Origin: Tuwongella immobilis | GTDB lineage: Bacteria > Planctomycetota > Planctomycetia > Gemmatales > Gemmataceae | Direction: 5' to 3' | NCBI RefSeq assembly: GCF_901538355.1 | Contig: NZ_LR593887.1 | Span: forward strand, 1,464,920 to 1,528,919 | DNA: 64,000 nt | Part shown: positions 45,784-53,055 of the stretch, one piece after another | Layout: every line of letters begins with the position of its first letter | Numbering within the stretch: the first letter of the stretch is position 1 | The notes under the pieces: generated by a model | Told to the model about the DNA's origin: nothing | What the model saw: the letters and a program-made list of their open reading frames with translations, nothing else | The model's database searches: none | Made by a program: the position numbers and the translations under genes

Positions 45784-45879
45784 ATCGCAGGATTGGTACC
45801 ATCGTCGGGAGGTTCGCCAGTCGATCTTCCCGTCTGCTCTCATGAAAGGGTCGCTCCAGGCGTGGTACCATCCTGCGAT
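45784..45879 (+). repeat. Inverted repeat upstream of small exported protein
   Basis: ATCGCAGGATTGGTACCA (45784-45801) is the reverse complement, except for one extra T, of TGGTACCATCCTGCGAT (45863-45879), 61 nt apart. The right arm ends at the TTG start codon of the next gene. Confidence 0.7.
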
Positions 45880-46301
45880 TGTTTGGCCAGTGCGTGCTGC
45901 TGTTCGCCATGTCGGCCACCATGACCCACGGTGCAGACCAGCCAACGACGCGCGGAACAGGGCGATTTCTCATCCCCCAAGCCGTGGCATCGTTCGACAA
46001 TCACATGCTCGAAATTCGGCTCAATCAAGACGATCCCCGCATCGCCGACAAGGCTGCCGATCTGGTGGAACGGCTTGAAATCAAACCATTTGCGTACATG
46101 CAGGGAACCGACACGAACCAGCCATTCGTCATCGACGAGAAGGGCACACTCGACGGCCAGATGGGGTACTACCTGACCGATTTCGTTCATCGGAAGGCAA
46201 TCGGAGAAACATTGCCCAGACAAGAACGCCTGACCGCCCGTTTCGGTGATCGGTGGAAAAATCGGCAGAATTTTATTGACAAGTTCGCGGCCATCGATTG
46301 A
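45879..46301 (+). CDS. Small exported hypothetical protein
   Basis: 140 residues if started at TTG 45879, giving a signal peptide (MFGQCVLLFAMSATMTHGAD); ATG 45909 is an alternative that would weaken the signal. The mature protein is short and charged (EIRLNQDDPRIADKAADLVERL, then FVHRKAIGETLPRQERLTARFGDRW) with no family recognised. It is the last chromosomal gene before the cassette array and starts on the right arm of an inverted repeat. The TTG start makes the call tentative. Confidence 0.5.
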   Translation: MFGQCVLLFAMSATMTHGADQPTTRGTGRFLIPQAVASFDNHMLEIRLNQDDPRIADKAADLVERLEIKPFAYMQGTDTNQPFVIDEKGTLDGQMGYYLTDFVHRKAIGETLPRQERLTARFGDRWKNRQNFIDKFAAID

Positions 46302-46402
46302 ATTGTATCGGGATCAACGAAACGGACAGGATTCGCCGATGCCGAATGTTCCCGCAAAACCGACCATGTTGCTGGACGCCGTGCGTGAGAAGTATCGACT
46401 TC

Positions 46403-46558
46403 CGCCGGGCACAATCGTTCGCTGCCGACAAATTCGGCGAAACTGACCGGAGCCAATGATTGGGATCGAAGTGACGCAGAAAGCAAAAGCGACAACAACA
46501 CCGTGATCGATCGCGCGACGCACCAGGAGCGTTTCCTTGCGGCGCAATCGAATCAAGA
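46403..46558 (+). repeat. E1 repeat, copy 1 (left edge of array)
   Basis: About 156 bp resembling 57486-57641 and 61727-61882 (both inverted relative to this copy). Shared landmarks are GGCACAATCGTTCGCTG, GATTGGGAT, AGTGACGCAG, GAGCGTTTCCTT and a terminal AATCAAGA directly followed by the crossover G/TTCGGC of the first cassette at 46559. No gene is apparent. Being next to the first cassette it could be an attI-like leader, or a gene-less cassette. Confidence 0.75.
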
Positions 46559-46741
46559 GTTCGGCGGCGGAGGGAGCCGCAAGGAGACTGTCCCGACCAG
46601 GCCGCTCGGAGGGGCGCGGCCGTGAAGCTCAACGGCGGGTTGAAGGGGCGTAGCCGGGGCGACCCGGCTCGGGGCAGCCGCTCGCGAGTCGCACGATCGG
46701 CGACCCCGTACGATCCCGCTGGCCCTTCGCACACAAGGCAC
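46559..46741 (+). other. First left cassette, no clear gene
   Basis: Between R' GTTCGGC (46559-46565) and attC at 46742. No ATG frame. A GTG frame (46622-46777, 51 codons, basic, ending AEPGAAADGGA inside the attC) is possible but unsupported by any family; treat as gene-less. Confidence 0.5.
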
Positions 46742-46837
46742 GCCGAACCAGGCGCTGCAGCAGACGGCGGAGCATGATTGATTTGTGGGAGTTCGTGGCT
46801 CAGCGTGCCCCGCCGCTGCTGAGCTTAGTCGTTCGGC
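46742..46837 (+). repeat. attC site 1
   Basis: 96 bp. R'' GCCGAAC (46742-46748), R' GTTCGGC (46831-46837). The inner arms GCTGCAGCAGACGGCGG and CCGCCGCTGCTGAGC pair with extrahelical G and A on the 5' arm, the clearest example in the array. Confidence 0.9.
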
Positions 46838-46853
46838 GGCGGAGGGCTTCCGG

Positions 46854-47333
46854 ATGTCCGACACGGTGGTCAAGGTGATCCCTGCTGACCCCCGGTATGT
46901 CCCGCCAGCCGCGGTGCATCAACCCGCGCTCGACTTGCTGATCCGTCTCGCTCCGCGGTGCGAAGACCCCAGCATCCGAGTCCACCGCAAGGTTCAGTAT
47001 GTCGATGCCGGGGAGTACGAGGAGGGGGCCACCTGCCCCCACTGTGGGCAGCATCTCGTGTTCAACTTCTTCGTCGAAGACGACCCGCCCGCGAACTGGT
47101 ATCGGGAGATCGTGCACCAGACCGAGCTGCACGCTGAGGGGGTTCCGACGGTGATGCCGTGCTGCGGGGCGGAGGTGCCGTTCGAGGAGGTCCGGTTTGA
47201 CAGCAGCGGGTTCGCCAGGTTCGAGCTGATCGTGTCCAACCCGGACACCCCGTACCCACTACCCGATGGCGCGATGCGGCAGCTTGAAGCGGTGGTGGGG
47301 TGTCCGCTCCGGCAGGTGTGGGCGAGGTACTGA
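46854..47333 (+). CDS. Cassette gene 1: putative zinc-ribbon protein
   Basis: 159 residues from ATG 46854, 17 bp after R' and behind GGCGGAGG. Two cysteine pairs, CPHCGQ (about 60) and MPCCGAEV (about 104), could bind one zinc ion. The N-terminus (PALDLLIRLAPRCED) is helical; the C-terminus has beta character. No signal peptide. The next gene is separate, with attC 2 starting 15 bp after the stop. No family recognised; the gene appears intact. Confidence 0.7.
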   Translation: MSDTVVKVIPADPRYVPPAAVHQPALDLLIRLAPRCEDPSIRVHRKVQYVDAGEYEEGATCPHCGQHLVFNFFVEDDPPANWYREIVHQTELHAEGVPTVMPCCGAEVPFEEVRFDSSGFARFELIVSNPDTPYPLPDGAMRQLEAVVGCPLRQVWARY

Positions 47334-47347
47334 TGGGAGGCTGCACG

Positions 47348-47444
47348 GCCGAACCATCAGCTGCAGCAGACCGCGGCGGCATGTAGGCTTTCTGGGATTC
47401 ATAGCTCCCCGAGCGGCCCCGGCTGCTGAGCTGTGTCGTTCGGC
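47348..47444 (+). repeat. attC site 2
   Basis: 97 bp. R'' GCCGAAC (47348-47354), R' GTTCGGC (47438-47444); inner arms GCTGCAGCAGACCG and GGCTGCTGAGC. Confidence 0.88.
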
Positions 47445-47462
47445 GGCGGAGGGCGCTCGCAG

Positions 47463-47849
47463 GTGCAACTCGACAAGGCGGCATTCGCTGAGGGTGCGGA
47501 GGCTGCGAGGGCCGATCTCGCCGCCGGCCGCCGCGTCTACCGTTGGCGCGGGCACGCCGGGCACTGGGGCCACTGGATCGTCGGCCAGCTCGTCGAGCGG
47601 TTCGGGGTCGGCGTCAGCGACGGGTTCGGGGTGTGCTTCGTCTCCGCCCGGTCCATCTCGTTCGACATGGGGTACAACGCCGTGCTGGCCGAGGAGGTCA
47701 ACCGGCATCACGGGGCCGGGGCGTTCGAGGCCGTGTTCGCGGAGTCGCGGCAGCAGTCCGAGGAGGCACTGTGGGAAGCCAAGCAAGCTTGGTTCGCCCA
47801 GCACCCAGACGCCGAACCAGGCGCTGCACCTGACCGCGGAGGCATGTAG
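47463..47849 (+). CDS. Cassette gene 2: hypothetical protein
   Basis: 128 residues from GTG 47463; an in-frame GTG at 47433 lies inside the attC and is less likely. Rich in Ala, Gly and Trp (VYRWRGHAGHWGHWIVGQLVERFGVGVSDGFGVCF), with a long C-terminal helix (EAVFAESRQQSEEALWEAKQ). The last residues (DAEPGAAPDRGGM) are encoded by the downstream attC. No signal, no membrane segment and no family recognised. Gene integrity and cassette position are clear; function is not. Confidence 0.7.
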   Translation: MQLDKAAFAEGAEAARADLAAGRRVYRWRGHAGHWGHWIVGQLVERFGVGVSDGFGVCFVSARSISFDMGYNAVLAEEVNRHHGAGAFEAVFAESRQQSEEALWEAKQAWFAQHPDAEPGAAPDRGGM

Positions 47850-47907
47850 GCTTTATGTGGCGTGTAGCCCACCGCGCCGCCACAGCAGGTGAGCTTGTTC
47901 GTTTGGC
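47811..47907 (+). repeat. attC site 3
   Basis: 97 bp. R'' GCCGAAC (47811-47817) and R' GTTTGGC (47901-47907), a one-base variant. The R'' half lies inside the end of the preceding gene. Confidence 0.85.
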
Positions 47908-47923
47908 GGAGGAGGACGCACGG

Positions 47924-48394
47924 ATGGCGGAGGCGACGGCCCGACCCCGGAACTGCTACTGCCGCGACGGGGCTACGCACTGCGGGACGTGCCAGGTGTG
48001 CGGCAAGCCCGGTCACGCCTGCCACTTCCCCGGCCCACTCCCGTACACCGGGTCGTGGTGCGACACCCACTACGCCGTCCTGTACGACCGCATGGAAGCG
48101 GCTGAGGATGAGTCTTCGCCCTACGGCCTCCGGGACACCGACCGCGTCTACCTCCGCGCGCCGGGCCGCCGGCGGTGGCTGTTCTGGCGGGGAGACTCGT
48201 TCCTGATGGAGTTCCGGTCGCAATGGCTGGCCCGATATGTCGCGGTCGCCCCGAGCGGGAAGGCGCGGTGGCGGCAGGAGCGGTGGGACCACCCGCTATC
48301 CGCGTGGCTGTCGCCGCTGGAGCTGATGCGGGCGGCGGACTGGCAACCGGCCACCGCCGAGGAGTTCGAGCGGGCGTGGTCGGCGGTGGGGTAG
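47924..48394 (+). CDS. Cassette gene 3: cysteine-rich N-terminal protein
   Basis: 156 residues from ATG 47924. The first 45 residues carry many cysteines and histidines (CYCRDGATHCGTCQVCGKPGHACH), enough for one or two zinc sites of treble-clef or ribbon type. The rest is rich in Trp and Arg (RRRWLFWRGDSFLMEFRSQWLARYVAV), and ends helical. It could be a nucleic-acid or protein-binding module, but this is inference. SD-like GGAGGAGG lies between R' and the start. Stop is 8 bp before attC 4. Confidence 0.7.
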   Translation: MAEATARPRNCYCRDGATHCGTCQVCGKPGHACHFPGPLPYTGSWCDTHYAVLYDRMEAAEDESSPYGLRDTDRVYLRAPGRRRWLFWRGDSFLMEFRSQWLARYVAVAPSGKARWRQERWDHPLSAWLSPLELMRAADWQPATAEEFERAWSAVG

Positions 48395-48402
48395 CAAGGC
48401 AG

Positions 48403-48498
48403 GCCGAACCAGGCGCTGCAGCAGCCCCTGCCGCATGTGGGCTTTCGCTGCATACATTGTCTTTGTGGCGATGGGGCTGCTGAGCTTGGTCGTTCGGC
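48403..48498 (+). repeat. attC site 4
   Basis: 96 bp. R'' GCCGAAC (48403-48409), R' GTTCGGC (48492-48498); inner arms GGCGCTGCAGCAG and GGGCTGCTGAGC. Confidence 0.88.
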
Positions 48499-48632
48499 GC
48501 GTTGGCTCTGTCCCCGCAGGCGGGGCGTTGGCGGGTGTGAGTCGCGGGACACGCTTATGTGGGTGTCTCGGTGTGAATGTGTGGTTCTGGCATGTGTGAG
48601 TCGCGGGGTGTGAGAGTACGGGCTGTCGGGTA
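48499..48632 (+). other. Short gene-less cassette
   Basis: 134 bp between two good attC sites. The longest frame starting with ATG is 18 codons. It contains a direct repeat of GTGTGAGTCGCGGG (48534-48547 and 48594-48607). Could hold a small RNA or promoter, or be an empty cassette. Confidence 0.6.
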
Positions 48633-48726
48633 GCCGAACCAGGCGCTACAGCGGACCCCAACATACTCAGGCGTTCGTGTGCTGTCTTTGGCGTGGTGCC
48701 GGGGCAGCTGAGCTTCATCGTTCGGC
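48633..48726 (+). repeat. attC site 5
   Basis: 94 bp. R'' GCCGAAC (48633-48639), R' GTTCGGC (48720-48726). Inner arms are weaker (GGCGCTACAGCGG with GGGGCAGCTGAGC). Confidence 0.82.
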
Positions 48727-48737
48727 GGAGGAGTGTA

Positions 48738-49187
48738 ATGGGGTTCGACGCGGACAACGAACTGACCCGCGCCAAGTGGTTGCTCGGCGCGGTCGCCTTA
48801 TTCCTCGTCTCCAGTTGCCTCAGCTGGGGTGAGGTCGCATACCTCCTGTGGGGCCGCGACGCTCAGGCGACCATCACCAAGGCGTTCACTTCGTCGGCCA
48901 TCCGGTCGCGCACTGTGCGTCTGACGGTCGAGTACGAGTTCACCGAGCCGGACGGGACGCGGCGTGGCGGGACGGTGGACCTGTCGCCGGACTGGCCGGT
49001 GCCTGCGTCGGGGAAAGTGGCGGTGCGGTACATGCCCGGAGAGAACGGGCGCTCGAGGCTGTCGGGACACGTCCACTGGCTGGGGCTGACGCTGTTCGGG
49101 CTGTCGGTGGGGGCGATGGGGATTTTCGCGTACCAGATGCACCGCGAGGCGAATGAGCCGGCGAGGGGGACGCGACGCAAGAGGTAG
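48738..49187 (+). CDS. Cassette gene 4: DUF3592-like membrane protein
   Basis: 149 residues from ATG 48738. Two transmembrane helices (about 13-32, LLGAVALFLVSSCLSW, and about 115-137, WLGLTLFGLSVGAMGIF) flank an external domain of about 75 residues. This is the DUF3592 plan: YEFTEPDGTRRGGTV, then a conserved-type VAVRYMPGENGRSRL that matches the family VxVxYxPxNP block. DUF3592 proteins are of unknown function and are frequent in accessory regions. Basic C-terminus (RGTRRKR). The stop is 16 bp before attC 6. Confidence 0.75.
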   Translation: MGFDADNELTRAKWLLGAVALFLVSSCLSWGEVAYLLWGRDAQATITKAFTSSAIRSRTVRLTVEYEFTEPDGTRRGGTVDLSPDWPVPASGKVAVRYMPGENGRSRLSGHVHWLGLTLFGLSVGAMGIFAYQMHREANEPARGTRRKR

Positions 49188-49203
49188 CCGCGGCGCAAGG
49201 CAC

Positions 49204-49293
49204 GCCGAACCAAGCGACAGCTGACGCCGCCATGTGGTTCGGATGGCATCGCTCCCTGGGAGGGGGCGGTGCAGGTGAGCTATGTCGTTCGGC
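49204..49293 (+). repeat. attC site 6
   Basis: 90 bp. R'' GCCGAAC (49204-49210), R' GTTCGGC (49287-49293). The inner arms belong to a second sub-type with CACCGCTCCCTGGGAGGGGGCGGTG-like apex sequence, also seen in sites 12 and 18. Confidence 0.85.
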
Positions 49294-49315
49294 ATAAGGA
49301 AGTGGAGGGGGCGCG

Positions 49316-49591
49316 ATGGCGAAGAAGTCCCTGGTATGCGCGGCCGCACAAAGCGGGCTGCACGTCGCCGTCGAGAACGAGGACTGGGTTGGCGTCCGCG
49401 GCACGCCGGCGGAGCTTGAACAACTCGGCCGCTTGCTTATCGAGTTCGCCCGGTCGGTAGGGCCGGACTACGCCAACCTGGACGCGCCGGGGCCGCTGTT
49501 CCGAGACGGCAGCCTGGGCATCACGCTTTACCGCGTTGGCCTCGCCGCAGACGCCGAACCAGGCGCTGCACCGGACCCGGCGGCAGGATAG
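49316..49591 (+). CDS. Cassette gene 5: small hypothetical protein
   Basis: 91 residues from ATG 49316, behind GTGGAGG. Short alpha/beta protein (KSLVCAAAQSGLHVAVE, ELEQLGRLLIEFARSVG, GSLGITLYRVGLA), with the last ten residues (AEPGAAPDPAAG) encoded by attC 7. No family recognised; size and composition would suit an immunity or antitoxin protein but nothing proves it. Confidence 0.65.
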   Translation: MAKKSLVCAAAQSGLHVAVENEDWVGVRGTPAELEQLGRLLIEFARSVGPDYANLDAPGPLFRDGSLGITLYRVGLAADAEPGAAPDPAAG

Positions 49592-49649
49592 GTTTCTGGG
49601 AGTTCATGGCTCTCCTGTGCCGCCGGGCAGATGAGCTGGGTCGTTCGGC
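49553..49649 (+). repeat. attC site 7
   Basis: 97 bp. R'' GCCGAAC (49553-49559), R' GTTCGGC (49643-49649). The previous gene ends inside it. Confidence 0.88.
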
Positions 49650-49666
49650 GGTGGAGGGCTTCGGGG

Positions 49667-50173
49667 GTGGACAATCTCGGCACGTTGTCGTTCCCCGATC
49701 ACCGGATGGCGGTTCATACCGCCCGGATGTACCCGGTCACCACGGATGACGAGCCGCCGCGGGCCGGGTGGTACTTCTTCATCGCCGCCAGCGAGCCGTT
49801 CGAGGAGCCGCCGGTCGCGGAGGGGGATTGCAGCGACTTCCCGAACGGGGCGGCTCTGTACGCCGAGTTCGAGCCGGTGCCGCTGCCGGCGGTGGACGAC
49901 TTCACCGGGCTGGACTTCGCCCTCAAGGAGCCGTACCACCCGGAGCACGGCGAGGTGTACTTCACGTTCGACGCCTGGGAGGCGCGGGACGTGAGCGATG
50001 TCCGCATCCAGTTCCTGGAGCGGGACGGGTCGCGGTATCGGGTCGAGTTGTCAGCGCTCGTGCATCAGGTGTTCCAGCAGCCCACAGCGTTGCGGTACTC
50101 CGGGTGGGTCGCGGTCACTGCGAGCGGCAGCCCAGACGCCGAACCATCGGCTGCAGCCGACGGCGGGGCATGA
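49667..50173 (+). CDS. Cassette gene 6: hypothetical acidic protein
   Basis: 168 residues from GTG 49667, 18 bp after R'. Rich in Pro, Glu, Asp and aromatic residues (RAGWYFFIAASEPFEEPPV, VDDFTGLDFALKEPYHPEHGEVYFTFD), mostly beta-strand in appearance, with the attC-encoded tail AEPSAAADGGA. No signal peptide or metal motif. The many acidic residues resemble proteins that block basic toxins, but this is speculation. No family recognised. Confidence 0.68.
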   Translation: MDNLGTLSFPDHRMAVHTARMYPVTTDDEPPRAGWYFFIAASEPFEEPPVAEGDCSDFPNGAALYAEFEPVPLPAVDDFTGLDFALKEPYHPEHGEVYFTFDAWEARDVSDVRIQFLERDGSRYRVELSALVHQVFQQPTALRYSGWVAVTASGSPDAEPSAAADGGA

Positions 50174-50232
50174 TTGGTTTGTGGGAGTTCATGGCTCAGT
50201 GGCCCCGCCGCTGCTGAGCTTGGTCGTTCGGC
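50138..50232 (+). repeat. attC site 8
   Basis: 95 bp. R'' GCCGAAC (50138-50144), R' GTTCGGC (50226-50232). Differs from attC 9 by a single base. Confidence 0.9.
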
Positions 50233-50248
50233 GGCGGAGGGCTTCCGG

Positions 50249-50782
50249 ATGGATGCGGTCGAGCGGTTCGCGGCGGAAGCCGTCGCCTACCGCGAGTGGG
50301 CGGCCCGCGGCACTGACACCGGCGAGTACGCATCCCGTACCGCGTTGCTCCGCATCACCCGGTTGTACCTCGCCGCTCTGGAACTGCCGCCCGCATGGTC
50401 CGAGGAACTGGCAGACCAACCCGACGCCCAGCGGGTCGGAAACGAGGAGTGGCGGGCCGTGTTCGCGGCGGCCGGGCGGTTGCCCCTGGACTCCTACGGA
50501 GCGGTGTTCGATCCGTCGGTCGTGCCGCTTGAGGAGCCGGTTGTCGGCAGCTTGTCCGACGACATCGCGGACATCTACCGAGACGTCGTGAGCGGGCTGT
50601 GGGCGTTCGAGGCTGGGCGGCAGGCGGCCGCTGTTTGGGCGTGGGGGTTCGGGTTCCGGCATCACTGGGGTGAACACGCCACGGGTGCCATCCGAGCGTT
50701 GCACTCGTGGCTTGCGGCCAACGCCTTCGACCGGCTCGCGTCAGACGCCGAACCATCGGCTGCAGCCGACGGCGGTGCATGA
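50249..50782 (+). CDS. Cassette gene 7: DUF5063 family protein
   Basis: 177 residues from ATG 50249. Helical protein with DAVERFAAEAVAYREWAA at the start and LLRITRLYLAALELP at 40-54, the pattern of DUF5063 proteins (small helical bundle, function unknown). A tryptophan-rich C-terminal half follows (AAAVWAWGFGFRHHWGEHATGAIRALHSWLA), again typical. The last residues (AEPSAAADGGA) come from attC 9. Family members occur in accessory and immunity-type loci by my recollection; treat that as background. Complete length for the family. Confidence 0.75.
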   Translation: MDAVERFAAEAVAYREWAARGTDTGEYASRTALLRITRLYLAALELPPAWSEELADQPDAQRVGNEEWRAVFAAAGRLPLDSYGAVFDPSVVPLEEPVVGSLSDDIADIYRDVVSGLWAFEAGRQAAAVWAWGFGFRHHWGEHATGAIRALHSWLAANAFDRLASDAEPSAAADGGA

Positions 50783-50841
50783 TTGGTTTGTGGGAGTTCA
50801 TGGCTCAGTGGCCCCGCCGCTGCTGAGCTTGGTCGTTCGGC
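50747..50841 (+). repeat. attC site 9
   Basis: 95 bp. R'' GCCGAAC (50747-50753), R' GTTCGGC (50835-50841). One base different from attC 8, indicating recent common origin. Confidence 0.9.
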
Positions 50842-50859
50842 GGCGGAGGGCTTCGGGGC

Positions 50860-51375
50860 ATGCAGTCGTTGATTGAGGAACTCGACCGCCACGTCGCAGC
50901 TGAGCGCCCGGGGCTGTACGCCACCCTCCGGCCCGGTGCGGACGCGGCGGGGTTCGACGCGCTCCAAGCTTTGTTGCCCGCCCCAGTGCCGCCCTTGTTC
51001 CAGGCGTTGTATGGGTGGCGAGACGGCCAGATCGAGGAAACCCGCGAGCGGTTCTGGGACGTGTGGTTCCTCCTGCCACTGGAGGAGGTCCGCAACTGCA
51101 AGGACATGCTCGACGGGATGATCGGCCACGACTTCGATCGGCCGGATTGGTGGTGCCGCGGGTGGGTGCCGTTCCTGGGCAACCGGAACGGGGACCATGT
51201 GTGCTTGGACTTGACCGCCGAGACGGGCGGCGAGCCGGGCCAGCTCCTGACATTTTGGCACGACTGGGAGGACCGGTCGATGACCAGCTTCGATCTGGAG
51301 TGGTGGGTGCATAGCCTCATCCGCCCGCACGACATTCTGGCCTCCCTGCGGCGAGCCAGCAAGCGGCCGGGGTAG
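50860..51375 (+). CDS. Cassette gene 8: SMI1/KNR4 (SUKH) family protein
   Basis: 171 residues from ATG 50860. SUKH-domain proteins are the commonest immunity proteins of bacterial polymorphic toxin systems and bind their toxin directly. Seen: LPAPVPPLFQALYGWRDGQ near 40-60 (the LP..L..ly..hNG block), WFLLPLEEVRN, then WVPFLGNRNGDHVCLDLT and GEPGQLLTFWHDWE, the hallmark GG.gd.ic.Dl block followed by a w..dw segment. No toxin gene is adjacent, so it would be an orphan immunity gene. Full length. Confidence 0.82.
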   Translation: MQSLIEELDRHVAAERPGLYATLRPGADAAGFDALQALLPAPVPPLFQALYGWRDGQIEETRERFWDVWFLLPLEEVRNCKDMLDGMIGHDFDRPDWWCRGWVPFLGNRNGDHVCLDLTAETGGEPGQLLTFWHDWEDRSMTSFDLEWWVHSLIRPHDILASLRRASKRPG

Positions 51376-51384
51376 CACAGGCAC

Positions 51385-51476
51385 GCCGAACTATCGGCTG
51401 CAGCAGACCCCCACCTCATCGGTTGTTTCCAGCGTTCAGCTCCCCGAGGCGGGGCTGCTGAGCTTAGTCGATCGGC
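51385..51476 (+). repeat. attC site 10
   Basis: 92 bp. R'' GCCGAAC (51385-51391), R' GATCGGC (51470-51476), a variant at the second base. Inner arms GGCTGCAGCAG and GGGCTGCTGAGC. Confidence 0.85.
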
Positions 51477-51492
51477 AGCGGAGGGCGCGGCG

Positions 51493-51906
51493 GTGGATGA
51501 CGTGGTCGAGTATCGCGATGACCGCGACTTGCCACCCGGCGAGGTCGTCGCCTTGTATCGTGCGAACGGCTGGTCGGCCGCGGACAAGCCGGCCGAACTA
51601 CTGGCCGCTCTCACCGGCTCGCACTCGCTCGTCACGGCGTGGTCGGGCGGCCGGCTGGTCGGGCTGGGCAACGCCATCTCGGACGGGCATCTGGTGGTGT
51701 ACTACCCGCACCTGCTGGTGCTCCCGGAGTGGCAGGGGCGTGGGGTTGGCGGGCAGCTGATGCGGCGGCTCATGGCCCGGTACGCCGGGTTCCACATGCA
51801 GATGCTCACCGCCGACGGGCGGGCGGTCGAGTTCTACCGCCGCCTCGGGTTCGCCCGGGCCGGGCAGACCGAGCCGATGTGGGTGTACGCCGGCACCGAC
51901 CACTGA
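51493..51906 (+). CDS. Cassette gene 9: GNAT family N-acetyltransferase
   Basis: 137 residues from GTG 51493. GNAT enzymes transfer acetyl from acetyl-CoA to amines. The CoA-binding motif A is HLLVLPEWQGRGVGGQLM (Q81-G-R-G-V-G86) and motif B is FYRRLGFARAG (114-124). The beta-alpha order and length match small stand-alone GNATs; these include antibiotic-modifying enzymes, but the substrate cannot be predicted. The tail ends before the attC, so no site-encoded residues are added. Confidence 0.94.
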   Translation: MDDVVEYRDDRDLPPGEVVALYRANGWSAADKPAELLAALTGSHSLVTAWSGGRLVGLGNAISDGHLVVYYPHLLVLPEWQGRGVGGQLMRRLMARYAGFHMQMLTADGRAVEFYRRLGFARAGQTEPMWVYAGTDH

Positions 51907-51915
51907 CCGAAGCAC

Positions 51916-52006
51916 GCCGAACTCGGCGCTGCACCGGACCGCTGTCAAGTGCGACGCATGGCGACCGTCTCGCGACGTTCGCGGCAGGTGAGCTTCATCG
52001 TTTTGC
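51916..52006 (+). repeat. attC site 11
   Basis: 91 bp. R'' GCCGAAC (51916-51922), R' GTTTTGC (52000-52006), degenerate. Inner arms GGCGCTGCACC and GGCAGGTGAGC. Confidence 0.78.
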
Positions 52007-52023
52007 ACCAGAGGGCACTGCGC

Positions 52024-52305
52024 GTGGAACTGAACGATTACTCGGCCCGGTTCCTGGCGGTCCTGCTGGGAGCGTTCCCGGAGTTCGGTGAGCGGGTTGT
52101 CGCCGGACCCGAGGCGGGTTGCTTCACGGCCGAGTGCGTGGCCCCGTCCGGTTCGACCATCTGGGTCACCACGGAGGAGTTCGGCCGGGTCACCGTCGGG
52201 TGCGGTGCCGGCCACGCCCATTTCGGCGGGTGGGCCGAGTCGGTGGACGCTGACGACTTCGAGGCCGCCGTCGCCCAGGTGCGCCGCTTGCTGGGAAGGG
52301 CGTAG
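52024..52305 (+). CDS. Cassette gene 10: small hypothetical protein
   Basis: 93 residues from GTG 52024. Alpha/beta protein: helical start (DYSARFLAVLLGAFPEFGER), then strands (STIWVTTEEFGRVTVGCG, HAHFGGWAE), then an acidic C-terminal helix (DADDFEAAVAQVRRLL). The final helix pattern is frequent among small immunity-like proteins, but no family is recognised. Stop is followed by 150 bp without a gene before attC 12. Confidence 0.62.
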   Translation: MELNDYSARFLAVLLGAFPEFGERVVAGPEAGCFTAECVAPSGSTIWVTTEEFGRVTVGCGAGHAHFGGWAESVDADDFEAAVAQVRRLLGRA

Positions 52306-52455
52306 GCAGCCAGGCGCGCTGGCGACGGACTTCGCGCGGCGCGTGCGCGAGTTGGTGCGGTTCAGCGGTCGGCGGCAGGGTGTCGCAATGCCGACGGGGA
52401 CGCGTGTCGCCGCTCCGCCGGCGCGTGGCGGCGTCCGTGGTCCCGGCGCAAGGCA
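52306..52455 (+). other. Decayed attC and gene-less segment
   Basis: 150 bp without a gene. 52306-52377 resembles a damaged attC: CAGCCAGGCGCGCTGGCGACGG at one end and GGTCGGCGGCAGGG (a GTTCGGCGGCGGAGGG-like cassette head) at the other. The remaining 78 bp may be the remnant of a gene-less cassette. Confidence 0.45.
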
Positions 52456-52547
52456 GCCGAACCCGGCGCTGCACCGGACACCGCCATCTGGTCTGGGATG
52501 CACCGCTCCCTGGGAGGGGGCGGTGCAGGCGAGTTTCATCGATCGGC
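52456..52547 (+). repeat. attC site 12
   Basis: 92 bp. R'' GCCGAAC (52456-52462), R' GATCGGC (52541-52547). Same apex sub-type as sites 6 and 18. Confidence 0.85.
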
Positions 52548-52566
52548 TACCGGAGGTTTCCGCAGC

Positions 52567-53055
52567 GTGGAGCACTTCCGCTACGAGTTGCACACCGGCA
52601 GCGAGGCCGAGGTCATCGACCTGTGGCTCAACGGCCTGCGCGGCCGAATCGAGGTCGCGTACGTCGCGATGGGCACTACAGAACGGGGCTACCGGCTCGC
52701 CTGTGCCCACCAGCCGCTCTCACCCGCGTTCGGTATCTTGGAGGTCGAGCAGGCGGAGACCCGGACTGCCGATGGCGAGTTCGTCGCTGTGGAACTGGAC
52801 GAGGAGCAGGTGCCTCTCCCGCTAGTCGTCGAGTACCTCCGCGTGCCGCTGAGCCCGGTATTCGTCCACGGGGGCAGCTCTCTCGCGTTCGCCGGGACGG
52901 TCACCCCCGAGTTCACGCTCATGCTCGCGGTGTACGACACCGACGGCCGCCCCGAGCGTGGCGTGCTGCGGGAGATCTACGACCATCTGGACAAGCGAAA
53001 GCTGGCAGCGCAAGAGGCCGAACCCGGCGCTGCAACAGACGGCGGGAGTGTGTAA
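52567..53055 (+). CDS. Cassette gene 11: hypothetical protein
   Basis: 162 residues from GTG 52567, 20 bp after R'. Beta-rich with acidic patches (FRYELHTGSEAEVIDLWLNGL, VEVEQAE-type strands, PEFTLMLAVYDTDGRPERGV) and a C-terminal helix (REIYDHLDKRKLAAQ), ending with the attC-encoded AEPGAATDGGSV. No signal peptide, no known motif and no close relative elsewhere in the array. The full-length frame and correct cassette placement support it as a real gene. Confidence 0.66.
   Translation: MEHFRYELHTGSEAEVIDLWLNGLRGRIEVAYVAMGTTERGYRLACAHQPLSPAFGILEVEQAETRTADGEFVAVELDEEQVPLPLVVEYLRVPLSPVFVHGGSSLAFAGTVTPEFTLMLAVYDTDGRPERGVLREIYDHLDKRKLAAQEAEPGAATDGGSV

Noticed and set aside
46339-46446. 35-codon ATG frame left of the array
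   Set aside because: It overlaps repeat E1, has no ribosome site of note and no similarity; not annotated as a gene.
46553-46873. Minus-strand 106-codon frame over the first cassette
   Set aside because: It reads through attC 1 and E1 backwards and has no protein-like features; attC-derived frames of this kind recur at every site.
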